A DNA stretch of 8,584 nucleotides, taken from Ahrensia sp. (GTDB lineage: Bacteria; Pseudomonadota; Alphaproteobacteria; Rhizobiales; Rhizobiaceae). Of this stretch, positions 1-6,715 are shown piece after piece. Location of the stretch: assembly GCA_002698425.1 (NCBI GenBank), contig NZXU01000013.1:1-8584 (forward strand), written 5' to 3'. Within the stretch, counting starts at the first letter, position 1. Each line of letters opens with the position of its first letter. The translations under genes and the position numbers were made by a program. The notes beneath the pieces were generated by a model. The model was not told the origin of the DNA. It saw only the letters and a list, made by a program, of their open reading frames with translations, and made no database searches.

Positions 1-115
1 CGTTTCTCCGCGGTTGTCCGATTCGTTTGGGCTCAAGGTCAGTGACCCGGATGGTTTGTGGTATCAGCAGAGGCTATCGAGAAAGTTATTCGCCGGGCCC
101 GCCAGGCCGTTCCGC
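1..115. other. Non-coding region downstream of dctM
   Basis: This short stretch follows the dctM stop codon at the end of the minus-strand operon. I see no gene in it. A GC-rich patch at about 91-107 contains the self-complementary CGGGCCCG, but it cannot fold into a hairpin with a usable loop and no T-run follows on the minus strand. I therefore do not call a terminator, and the operon could continue beyond the window edge. Confidence 0.4.
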
Positions 116-1405
116 TTATCGCACCATGACTAGCGCTATCTGCGGGAAGACGGCCATCAGGGTGATGAATGCCAGCATGCCCGCGACGAAGGGCAGGCAG
201 CCAAGGAAGATCTTGGTAAGAGGCACATCGGGCGCAACGGTCTTTATGACATAGACGTTGACGCCAAGAGGCGGCGTAACCAAGCCGATTTCGGCGACGA
301 TGATGATGTAGATGCCGAACCAGACAGGATCGATGCCAAGCGACGTCGCGATCGGAAACAGGATCGGCACGGTCAGGATCAGCATCCCGAACAGGTCCAG
401 CACGCAGCCGAGAATCAGGTACAGGATCGTAACGGCGATGATGAACGGGGCATAGCCGAGGTTCATCGACAGCATCCAGCCGGTGAGCGCGCCGATGAAC
501 CCGGTCTGCACCAGGAACCGTGTGAACAGCGTGCCGCCCACGATGATCATGAACAGCATCGTCGTCAGAAAGGCCGCGTCCGCGAGGGCGTGGCGGATCG
601 CCGCCAGACTCAGACGTCGCTGCAACGCGCCCATCACGAGAACGGCGAAAACACCGACGACGGCGCCTTCGGTCGGAGTGAACACACCCATGTAAAGACC
701 GCCGAGCAGGAATCCGAACAGGCCCAGCACCGGCAATATATGCGCAAGTGCGCGCAGTCGCTCGGACAGGGGCGGCATGTCGATGGTATGCCCGCCCTGG
801 GCAGGATCGAGCCGGACGATCACGACCACGATTGCCGAAAACAGGATCGCGATCAGGATGCCGGGGATGACCCCGGCCACGAACAGCTGGCCGATCGAGG
901 TTTCGGTCATCAGCCCGTAGAAGATCATGATGATGCTGGGCGGGATGAGAATGCCCAGCGTGCCCGAAGACGACATGACCCCTGTCGCGAGCGGCAAGCC
1001 GAAGCCGTAGCGGCGCATCTCGGGAATGATGATGGCGCCCATCGTGCGGGCGGTCGCGGTGCTCGATCCGCTGACGGCGCCGAAGCCCGCACAGGCAAAT
1101 ACCGCCGCGATCGCCAGGCCGCCCGGAAGCCAGCCAAGCCAGTAGGATGCCGCCCGGAACAGGTTCTTAGCTATCCCCGTATGATAAATCAGGTTTCCCA
1201 TGAGGATGTAGAAGGGGATTGCGATGAGGACGAACTTTGTCCCTTCCGACCACAAGGCAAGGGTCGTCTGCGTCATCGCTGTGGACAGGGAGCCGACCAT
1301 CGCCAACCCGCCGATGCCAACCGCCACAAGACTGAGGCCGATCGGCACGCCGATGATGATGAGGAGAATCAGAAGGACGAAAGCGGCTGCCCCGAGCGTG
1401 ATCAC
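116..1405 (-). CDS. dctM: TRAP transporter large permease, DctM subunit
   Basis: This inner-membrane subunit forms the translocation channel of a tripartite ATP-independent periplasmic (TRAP) transporter and couples uptake of an organic acid to an ion gradient. The 429-residue protein has the usual DctM length and is hydrophobic almost throughout. Family hallmarks are visible: AGFGAVSGSSTATARTMG (about 106-123), SSGTLGILIPPSIIM (146-160), TPTEGA (243-248), the GCVLDLFGMLILTVPI segment (333-348) and EIGLVTPPLGVNVYVIK (372-388). I chose the GTG at 1405 because it overlaps the dctQ stop codon in the four-base arrangement GTGA, giving translational coupling, and because the protein then begins directly with its first membrane helix. 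The frame stays open upstream to 1579, but that extension lies inside dctQ and is arginine-rich and non-homologous. It is the last recognised gene of the operon. The family is certain; the substrate is unknown. Confidence 0.95.
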   Translation of the reverse strand: MITLGAAAFVLLILLIIIGVPIGLSLVAVGIGGLAMVGSLSTAMTQTTLALWSEGTKFVLIAIPFYILMGNLIYHTGIAKNLFRAASYWLGWLPGGLAIAAVFACAGFGAVSGSSTATARTMGAIIIPEMRRYGFGLPLATGVMSSSGTLGILIPPSIIMIFYGLMTETSIGQLFVAGVIPGILIAILFSAIVVVIVRLDPAQGGHTIDMPPLSERLRALAHILPVLGLFGFLLGGLYMGVFTPTEGAVVGVFAVLVMGALQRRLSLAAIRHALADAAFLTTMLFMIIVGGTLFTRFLVQTGFIGALTGWMLSMNLGYAPFIIAVTILYLILGCVLDLFGMLILTVPILFPIATSLGIDPVWFGIYIIIVAEIGLVTPPLGVNVYVIKTVAPDVPLTKIFLGCLPFVAGMLAFITLMAVFPQIALVMVR

Positions 1406-1893
1406 GACAACTCTCCGTGTGTCTGCTCTGCCGGCTCGCGCGAAACGAGCTTCCAAAGCGCCAGGAGGCCGGAGACGACAGCGACGACACCAAGGACGGC
1501 ACGGAACCAGCTGAGCGGCAGGTCCAGATCGGTCGATCGCTCGTTGAACAGCGTCATCAGGTCGATGTCGCGCCAGCACTGGATTGCGATCAGGATGGAA
1601 ACGCCCAGCAGCATGAGCCAGATCGCCCTCGCCAGCAGGTCGTTCAATCCACGGCTCATGATCGCCGTAAGGAAATCGGCCTTGATATGCACGTTCCTGC
1701 GCCAGCTTTCGGGAAGGGCGAAAACAATGGCCAAGAAAAGGGTCAGCGTCGCGGCTTCCTGCGCCCAGATCAGGGGGGCATGAAAGAAGTAGCGCCGCAC
1801 GACGTCGATGCCGACCAGGACCAGGATCGCCGGCAGGCAGACATAGGCCGAGAGTGCGAACAGGCCCCGCGAGACGAATGTGAGAATGCGCAT
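1402..1893 (-). CDS. dctQ: TRAP transporter small permease, DctQ subunit
   Basis: This is the small membrane subunit of the TRAP transporter; it associates with DctM and is needed for transport. The 163-residue protein has four predicted membrane segments at about 10-30, 42-62, 87-107 and 129-149, the normal DctQ topology and size. The RYFFHAPLIWAQE stretch (34-46) matches the family pattern of Arg-Tyr followed by Pro-Leu, Trp and Glu, and the loop with NVHIKADFL (67-75) is also typical. The ATG at 1893 is preceded by a modest AAAGGG ribosome-binding sequence. Its stop codon overlaps the GTG start of dctM. A GC-rich hairpin sits in the 76-base gap between it and dctP, so it may be expressed less than the binding protein. 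DctQ proteins diverge quickly, so the call rests on topology, motif and position together. Confidence 0.92.
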   Translation of the reverse strand: MRILTFVSRGLFALSAYVCLPAILVLVGIDVVRRYFFHAPLIWAQEAATLTLFLAIVFALPESWRRNVHIKADFLTAIMSRGLNDLLARAIWLMLLGVSILIAIQCWRDIDLMTLFNERSTDLDLPLSWFRAVLGVVAVVSGLLALWKLVSREPAEQTHGELS

Positions 1894-1917
1894 GAATGCC
1901 CTTTTGGGTTGGAAGGC

Positions 1918-1941
1918 CCGGCCCCGCCGAAACGGGGCCGG
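1918..1941 (-). promoter_or_regulatory. GC-rich intercistronic hairpin between dctP and dctQ
   Basis: A perfect 9-bp stem (1918-1926 paired with 1933-1941) encloses a six-base loop, and the stem is entirely G and C. On the transcribed strand it lies after the dctP stop and before dctQ. No T-run follows, so it is not a classical intrinsic terminator. In TRAP operons the binding protein is needed in excess over the permease; such a hairpin could protect the 3' end of dctP mRNA or attenuate dctQM. The structure is seen directly; the role is inference. Confidence 0.6.
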
Positions 1942-1969
1942 CGCCAGGGCGTTACTTGAACGGGCTCGT

Positions 1970-3034
1970 TCAGCGCAGACCTTCTACCGGCGGGAGCGCG
2001 AGGATCTCCTCGTCGCTCATGCCTTCATATTTGTCCCGCAGCGCGCGCATGTCGGCGACGAACTGCGCCCCAGCCGAGCCTTCGCCGCCGTTCTTGGCGA
2101 CGAAATCATCCCACATCGGCGCCAGGAGTTCGGAGATCTTCTGCTTGTCTTCCTCGCTCGGACGAACGATGGTGACGCCTGCTTCACCCATTTTGGTCAG
2201 CGCGGCTTGAGTCAGGCCCATGTACATCCGGGCGTAATCGTATCCGGCCTCGTTGCCGGCCTCCGCAAACACCGCCTTCAGATCGTCTGACAGGCCGTCG
2301 TAGAATTGCGTACTGATCGCGTGCGGGATGGCGATACGCGCCACACCGATCTGGTAGTAATGCTTGCCGACTTCGATCATCCGGTAGGCGACCATGTCGG
2401 CGCTGGAAAGGATGATCCCGTCGACCACGCCCTGCTGGAAGGCGGTGTAGGCGTCGGTGATCGACATCGTCACCGGGATCGCCCCCAGCCGCTCGACGAT
2501 CTCTGTCGCGGTCGCGCCGCCGGCGCGAATGCTCAGGCCCTTCAGGTCTTCAAGCGAATTGATCGGCTTCGAGGCCAAGATGTCGTAGCTGGGAGTGGAA
2601 GCGTCGAAGGCCAGCTTCACCCGCAGGTTTTCGTATTCGCCGCGTAGATACTTTGCGTAGAGCTCGTCCATCACGCGCACGGTGGCGATGTCGCTCGTCG
2701 GCATCGCGCCAGGCAAGCCCAGGCCGTGGAACAGGCTGAAGCTGCTGGCCTGGTAAAGCGGCCAGGCCGAGGTCACATCGGTGACGCCGGTCGCCGCAGC
2801 GCGAAAGCCGTCCGCCACCGGATGCAGCACCTCGCCGGGATAACGCTGGACTTTCAGCTTGCCGCCGCTGAGGCTCTCCAGCCGGTCCGCATAAGGGGCG
2901 ATGACCTGCTGCCAGGCAGCGGATGTCTCGGGCTGGTTGTAGGACAGCCGTACCTGCGTCTCCGCCAGCGCCGCCGAGCCGGTGAGCGCGACTACAAGCG
3001 CGATCCCCACCGTCTTGAATGTCGAGATTTTCAT
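1970..3034 (-). CDS. dctP: TRAP transporter substrate-binding protein, DctP family
   Basis: This is the periplasmic receptor that captures the substrate and delivers it to DctQM. The 354-residue precursor starts with a signal peptide: a charged MKISTFK, a hydrophobic core, and a likely cleavage site after AALA at residue 24. The mature protein shows the DctP pattern, including SLEDLKGLSIRAGG (140-153), whose Arg150 aligns with the conserved arginine that binds the substrate carboxylate in TRAP receptors, and DAYTAFQQGVVDG (174-186), the typical helix and VDG motif. The carboxylate reading makes an organic acid the likely ligand. The ATG at 3034 is chosen because it opens the signal peptide and has a strong GGGAGGAA ribosome-binding site; the open frame reaches 3145 but that extension has no such features. 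It lies 88 bases after the FAD dehydrogenase gene. The specific ligand cannot be named. Confidence 0.94.
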   Translation of the reverse strand: MKISTFKTVGIALVVALTGSAALAETQVRLSYNQPETSAAWQQVIAPYADRLESLSGGKLKVQRYPGEVLHPVADGFRAAATGVTDVTSAWPLYQASSFSLFHGLGLPGAMPTSDIATVRVMDELYAKYLRGEYENLRVKLAFDASTPSYDILASKPINSLEDLKGLSIRAGGATATEIVERLGAIPVTMSITDAYTAFQQGVVDGIILSSADMVAYRMIEVGKHYYQIGVARIAIPHAISTQFYDGLSDDLKAVFAEAGNEAGYDYARMYMGLTQAALTKMGEAGVTIVRPSEEDKQKISELLAPMWDDFVAKNGGEGSAGAQFVADMRALRDKYEGMSDEEILALPPVEGLR

Positions 3035-3057
3035 GATGTCCGTTCCTCCCTTGGTTT

Positions 3058-3078
3058 TCTGGCATTGCTTGTGCCAGA
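3058..3078 (-). repeat. Small inverted repeat upstream of dctP
   Basis: A 7-bp stem, TCTGGCA paired with TGCCAGA on either side of a seven-base loop, lies in the gap between the FAD dehydrogenase gene and dctP, upstream of the dctP ribosome-binding site. On the transcribed strand it is followed by an A-run rather than a T-run, so it is not a terminator. It may affect mRNA processing or stability, or be chance. Confidence 0.35.
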
Positions 3079-3122
3079 GGACAGATGCAGCAAGCGCCCC
3101 GCTCCTTCCGCGAGGCGTGCCG

Positions 3123-4844
3123 TCAGGTGCGCGCACCCGACGCATGCAGGCCGGCGATGAAGCCGAAGGTCATGCCCGGGCCCAGCGTGATGCCGCCGCC
3201 CGAGTAGTTCCCGCCCAGCACGCTCGCCATGTCGTTGCCGACGGCATAGAGGCCGGGAACGACCTCGCCGGCATCGTCCAGGACGCGCGTGTGATGATCG
3301 GTGCGAATGCCGGCGAAAGTGCCGATGCTGCCCGGGATCACCCGGATCGCGTAGAAGGGCCCGGTCGCTATCGGAGCGAGGCAGGGGTTCGGCTTCACCT
3401 CGGGATCTCCGTGGAAGCGGTTATAGGCCGTGCTGCCGCGCCCGAACTCCGTGTCGACGCCGGTCGGTACATCCTGATTGAGTCGTGCCACGGTCGCTTC
3501 GAAGGCCGAAGGATCGATTCCGGCGTTGCACGCAAGGTCGGACAGCGTGTCGCCCCTGATCAGGTATCCCGATCTGATCGACGGCCCCAGCGGCATCGGT
3601 GCGGGTTTCACATGGCCCAAGCCGTAGGACCGGATCGTGCGATGATCGCAAATCAGAAAAGCCTCGGCGGGCTCGCCCGCAGGTGTGGCCGATTCCAGGC
3701 CTTGTATGAAATCGTGATAGCTGTTGGATTCGTTGACAAACCGCCGGCCGTTTCGGCGCACAGCGATGACGCCCGGTTTGCCGCGGTCGATGAAATGCGG
3801 GAACGGCCCCTTCGTGCCGTCGAGGCGCGGAACCAGGCTTGTCGGCGCCCAAGCGGCCGCGTTGGGGTAATCCATCAGAGTCGCCGCGCCGATGGCCTCC
3901 GCCATCCGCAGCCCGTCGCCGGTGTTGCCGGGGCTTGCCGCCGAGACATGTTCGCCCTCGGCCGATGGGTGCTTGTAAAGGGTTTGACGCCGCGAGACAT
4001 CCTGCGGAAAGCCGCCGCAGGCGAGCACCACTCCCTTGCGGGCGACCACCTGCCGCAGGCCCTGCTGCGTGAGCACGACCGCCCCCGTCACCGCGCCCGA
4101 ACTGTCGCGGACCAGCGACTTGACCGGGCTCTCCAGCATCACCTCGACGCCGAGGTCCCGGGCGGAACGATGGAGCCGCGCGGCCAGGGCGTTGCCGTTG
4201 GTCAGCAATTGCGAGCGCCCCGTGAACGCCCGGTCCAGCCCGAATTTCGTCAGCCGCCGCGATACGTAGAGGAAGGACTCCGGCCGTTTGAACGCACGAT
4301 AGAAATGCCAAAGCTCCTTGCCCGAGCCGATGGCCAGTCCGAACAATGTCAGCTCCTTACGGGGCGGTCGCAACTTCGCGATGTCGTCGCCCAGGATCGA
4401 TACCTTGGCGGGCTTGACCAGGATAGAGCGCCCGCCCGGCGTGCCGCCGGGAGCATCCGGGTGATAGTCGGAGAAGGCCGGCGACGCCTCGAACTGCACA
4501 TGCGTGTTCTTTTCCATGAAGTCGATCATCGCCGGACCTGCATCGAGAAACGCCTCGGCCCGGGCGGAATCGAACTGGTTTCCGGCCTCATGCCGGATAT
4601 AGGCCAGAGCGGCATCCTTGCTGTCGTCGACGCCGACCGCGCGGCTGACCGGGTTGTTGGGAACCCAGAGATAACCGCCGGAAAGCGCTGTCGTGCCTCC
4701 GAACACGGGCTCTTTCTCGGCGACAACCACTTTGAGCCCATTCCTCGCGGCGACGATCGCCGCCGTCATCCCGCTGGCGCCGGACCCGGCCACCAGAAGA
4801 TCGCAGCTGATCGCGGGCAAGGTACGTTCGGTAGTATCGGTCAT
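3123..4844 (-). CDS. FAD-dependent oxidoreductase, 3-ketosteroid dehydrogenase / fumarate reductase flavoprotein family
   Basis: This flavoprotein probably dehydrogenates its substrate next to a carbonyl, forming a C=C bond and reducing FAD. The 573 residues open with a Rossmann FAD site: GSGASG (20-25), then Glu43 at the end of the second strand to hold the ribose, then GGTTALSGG (49-57). The C-terminal part has FGRGSTAYNRFHGDP (467-481), GLYAVGNDMASV (531-542) and GGNYSGGGITLGPGMTFGFIAG (544-565), a pattern shared with 3-ketosteroid delta-1-dehydrogenases and relatives. Tyr127, Tyr376 and Tyr547 with Gly551 fall in segments resembling the tyrosine and glycine active-site positions of those enzymes, but I aligned them only by eye. 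There is no signal peptide, so it should act in the cytoplasm, unlike periplasmic fumarate reductases. It follows the SDR gene by 31 bases with only a weak ribosome-binding site. The family is secure; a steroid substrate is not established, and no other steroid genes are visible. Confidence 0.9.
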   Translation of the reverse strand: MTDTTERTLPAISCDLLVAGSGASGMTAAIVAARNGLKVVVAEKEPVFGGTTALSGGYLWVPNNPVSRAVGVDDSKDAALAYIRHEAGNQFDSARAEAFLDAGPAMIDFMEKNTHVQFEASPAFSDYHPDAPGGTPGGRSILVKPAKVSILGDDIAKLRPPRKELTLFGLAIGSGKELWHFYRAFKRPESFLYVSRRLTKFGLDRAFTGRSQLLTNGNALAARLHRSARDLGVEVMLESPVKSLVRDSSGAVTGAVVLTQQGLRQVVARKGVVLACGGFPQDVSRRQTLYKHPSAEGEHVSAASPGNTGDGLRMAEAIGAATLMDYPNAAAWAPTSLVPRLDGTKGPFPHFIDRGKPGVIAVRRNGRRFVNESNSYHDFIQGLESATPAGEPAEAFLICDHRTIRSYGLGHVKPAPMPLGPSIRSGYLIRGDTLSDLACNAGIDPSAFEATVARLNQDVPTGVDTEFGRGSTAYNRFHGDPEVKPNPCLAPIATGPFYAIRVIPGSIGTFAGIRTDHHTRVLDDAGEVVPGLYAVGNDMASVLGGNYSGGGITLGPGMTFGFIAGLHASGART

Positions 4845-4875
4845 GGTTGGTCTTTCATGCCCATCGTGAAGGAGG

Positions 4876-5643
4876 TCAGTTGGCCAGGTAGCCGCCGTCG
4901 ACTGGCAGCATGGTGCCGGTGACGTAGCTCGACAGATTCGAAGCCAGGAACAACACCGGGCCTACCAGTTCCTCGGGTTTGCCCACGCGGCCCATCGGGG
5001 TGTGTCCCATGAAGCGCGCCATGGCATCGGGGTTGGCGCGAGTGCCCTCGGTCATCGGGGTGACGATTACGCCAGGCGCGATTCCGTTGACGCGCACGCC
5101 ATCTGCCGCAAGGTCGCAGGCGAGCGCCTTCGTCAGTTGCAGCACGCCGCCTTTCGAAGCGGCGTAGCTGGCGGAATTCCGGTAACCGACAAAGGAGGCG
5201 ATCGAACCCAGATTGACGATACGTCCACGGGTTGCCTTCAGCTGGCCGAGAAAGGCCACGACCATGTTCGCCATGCCCTGCAGATTGACGTCGAGCTGGG
5301 CGTCGAGATGGGATAGAAAGTCGGGCTCATGCGGAGCTGTGCGGCGAGTGATGCCCGCATTGTTCACAAGAATCGAGACCTTGCCGAACGCGGCCTCTGC
5401 CTCGCGCGCAATCTCTGTGCACGCAAGACGGTCGGTTACGTCAAGGGCAAAGCCACGTGCCTGGCCGCCTGCCGCCCCGATCCGCTCGGCTTGTTCGCGG
5501 ACGCCATCGTCGTTCACGTCGCATAAAATAACTGAGGCACCCGAGGCCGCCAGGCCCAAAGCAATTGCCGCGCCATTTCCCTGCGCGGCGCCAGTGATCA
5601 CCGCAACGTCGCCGGCCAAAAGCCCGGACAGTGCTTCGGACAT
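4876..5643 (-). CDS. Short-chain dehydrogenase/reductase (SDR), FabG-like
   Basis: This cytoplasmic enzyme is predicted to interconvert an alcohol and a ketone using a nicotinamide cofactor. The 255 residues form a complete classical SDR: the TGAAQGNG cofactor loop (17-24), Asp42 at the end of the second strand, which favours NAD(H) over NADP(H), NNAG (94-97), and the catalytic set Asn120, Ser147, Tyr160 and Lys164 (Tyr-x-x-x-Lys in SYAASK). The C-terminus VDGGYLAN is typical of FabG-like members. I chose the ATG at 5643 because it has a strong GGGAGGAA ribosome-binding site immediately upstream and gives the normal N-terminus; the frame extends to 5703 without homology. It is the first gene of the operon, beside the divergent regulator. 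A role in fatty acid synthesis is unlikely given the transport and FAD-enzyme neighbours; the substrate is unknown. Confidence 0.94.
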   Translation of the reverse strand: MSEALSGLLAGDVAVITGAAQGNGAAIALGLAASGASVILCDVNDDGVREQAERIGAAGGQARGFALDVTDRLACTEIAREAEAAFGKVSILVNNAGITRRTAPHEPDFLSHLDAQLDVNLQGMANMVVAFLGQLKATRGRIVNLGSIASFVGYRNSASYAASKGGVLQLTKALACDLAADGVRVNGIAPGVIVTPMTEGTRANPDAMARFMGHTPMGRVGKPEELVGPVLFLASNLSSYVTGTMLPVDGGYLAN

Positions 5644-5715
5644 ATTTTCCTCCCAGTCGGTCTCGTTCGCTGCTACTCCACCTAAAGGAAGCGGTTTTCG
5701 CATTACGAACTAGAG

Positions 5716-5732
5716 ATTATGTATTACATAAT
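5716..5732. promoter_or_regulatory. Perfect 17-bp palindrome, probable IclR operator
   Basis: ATTATGTATTACATAAT consists of two perfect 8-bp arms around a single central T. It sits upstream of the SDR operon and overlaps the candidate minus-strand -10 box CATAAT, so a bound protein would be expected to block operon transcription. The divergent IclR-family regulator is the natural candidate to bind it. The symmetry is seen; the binding protein is inferred. Confidence 0.6.
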
Positions 5733-5745
5733 ATATGACACTTAG

Positions 5746-5761
5746 CGTAATATTGCTTACG
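5746..5761. promoter_or_regulatory. Second inverted repeat CGTAA-N6-TTACG in the divergent region
   Basis: Five-base arms CGTAA and TTACG are separated by six bases and end just before the candidate -10 box TATAAA of the IclR gene. A further TTACG half-site lies at 5704-5708. This could be a separate, autoregulatory operator for the regulator. The arms are short, so chance cannot be excluded. Confidence 0.4.
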
Positions 5762-5825
5762 ATATAAAATCATGTCAAGTGTCATTCTGAGGCGCATCGA
5801 ACGCCCGATAACGGAGAACGGGACT

Positions 5826-6641
5826 GTGCTCGATAGAAATGCGACCGTGGCCGAAGTCGGGGGCAAGCCGGACCAAATTGGCGTCCAGTCGGTTGAAGTC
5901 GCGGGGAAAATCCTCGAAGCCCTGATTCAGGCCGACGGCCCCCTTAAACTGGCGGAGATCGCCAGCGAAGTCGGCATGCCCTCGGCAAAGGTGCATCGCT
6001 ACCTCGTCAGTCTTATCAGGACCGGCTTGGCCATGCAGTCCAGGGACACGTCGAAATACGATCTTGGACCGACGGCCTTCCAGTTGGGAGTCAAGGGGTT
6101 CGCGAGATTCGAGCCCTTGAAGGCCGCGGAAGCAATGTTGCGTGACTTGGTCGAAATGGTCGGCGAAACCGCCGCCCTGGCCGTCTGGGCCGAAAAGGGG
6201 CCGACCATGATCCGCGTCATCGAAGCGCGGCACGATTTCGCCACAACGATCGCGCCGACCCACCACTGCCCCCTGACCTTTTCAGCGACCGGCATCCTTT
6301 TCGCCAGTTTCGAAGACGCCGCGCGTACGAATGTCGCGATCGAGCGCGAGCTGGAGCAGAATCGGAACTCCGGCCGCCCGAATGCCCCGCGTGATCGTGT
6401 CTCGCTGGCCGAGATGATCGCCGAGACTCGCAACCGCGGCTTCTCGGTGATGAACAATGGCGGCGGCGATGGTTTCGGGGCTGTCAGCGCTCCGGTGTTC
6501 GATGTGACTGGACGCCTCCGCATGGCCTTGACCGTGTTCGGCCGCACCGGAAGGGTTGACACCGGCCCGGACGGAACCTTGGCGCGCATCGTCGCGCGGA
6601 CAGCGCGCTCAGTCTCGGCAGCGTTCGGTTACAAGGGTTGA
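5826..6641 (+). CDS. IclR-family transcriptional regulator
   Basis: This is a DNA-binding regulator of the IclR family, which usually controls a neighbouring catabolic operon in response to an aromatic or other small carboxylic metabolite. From the GTG start it has 271 residues: an N-terminal winged helix-turn-helix at about 20-82, with the recognition helix near SAKVHRYLVSL (53-63), and a C-terminal effector-binding domain from about 97 to the end, including LTFSATGILFASF (150-162), the counterpart of the family's conserved segment. I prefer the GTG at 5826 because GGAG lies nine bases upstream and TATAAA at 5763-5768 would start transcription near 5775. An in-frame ATG at 5772 would add 18 residues but has no ribosome-binding site and lies at or before that inferred start. 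The gene is transcribed away from the dehydrogenase/TRAP operon, the classic arrangement for its regulator. The effector is unknown. Confidence 0.92.
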   Translation: MLDRNATVAEVGGKPDQIGVQSVEVAGKILEALIQADGPLKLAEIASEVGMPSAKVHRYLVSLIRTGLAMQSRDTSKYDLGPTAFQLGVKGFARFEPLKAAEAMLRDLVEMVGETAALAVWAEKGPTMIRVIEARHDFATTIAPTHHCPLTFSATGILFASFEDAARTNVAIERELEQNRNSGRPNAPRDRVSLAEMIAETRNRGFSVMNNGGGDGFGAVSAPVFDVTGRLRMALTVFGRTGRVDTGPDGTLARIVARTARSVSAAFGYKG

Positions 6642-6715
6642 CGCTCTCAATAGCTTGCCCGGTCTTCGTGAACTGATGGCGCTGTCTAATCGTAGCTTGG
6701 GTATCAAGCATCTAT
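6642..6715. other. Short unassigned spacer between the IclR gene and the transposase remnant
   Basis: No terminator hairpin or recognisable gene is visible here. The frame of the transposase remnant is open back to 6677, but the residues encoded before about 6716 do not resemble an IS630 transposase, so the break point of the element lies near 6710-6718. The origin of this piece is unclear. Confidence 0.4.

Larger units (their letters stand above)
5644..5825. promoter_or_regulatory. AT-rich divergent control region between the SDR operon and the IclR gene
   Basis: The interval between the two divergent genes must hold both promoters. Its centre, about 5701-5772, is dominated by A and T in otherwise GC-rich DNA. 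It contains a perfect 17-bp palindrome and a second inverted repeat (annotated separately). A TATAAA at 5763-5768 is a candidate -10 box for the regulator. On the minus strand CATAAT at 5721-5716 is a candidate -10 for the operon. I see no convincing -35 box in either direction, which would fit promoters that depend on or are blocked by a regulator. Confidence 0.6.

Noticed and set aside
590..1783. A 397-codon plus-strand open frame opposite dctM and dctQ
   Set aside because: It is rich in Arg, Asp, His and Gln with no recognisable motif and lies antisense to two clear TRAP permease genes; it is a by-product of GC-rich codon use.
3058..3078. Hairpin between the FAD gene and dctP as an intrinsic terminator
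   Set aside because: On the transcribed strand it is followed by A residues, not T, and the downstream gene is in the same operon with its own strong ribosome-binding site.
2982..4922. A 646-codon plus-strand open frame opposite the FAD dehydrogenase gene
   Set aside because: It is longer than the real gene but has no domain pattern, no ribosome-binding site and biased composition, whereas the minus strand encodes a complete flavoprotein with all motifs.
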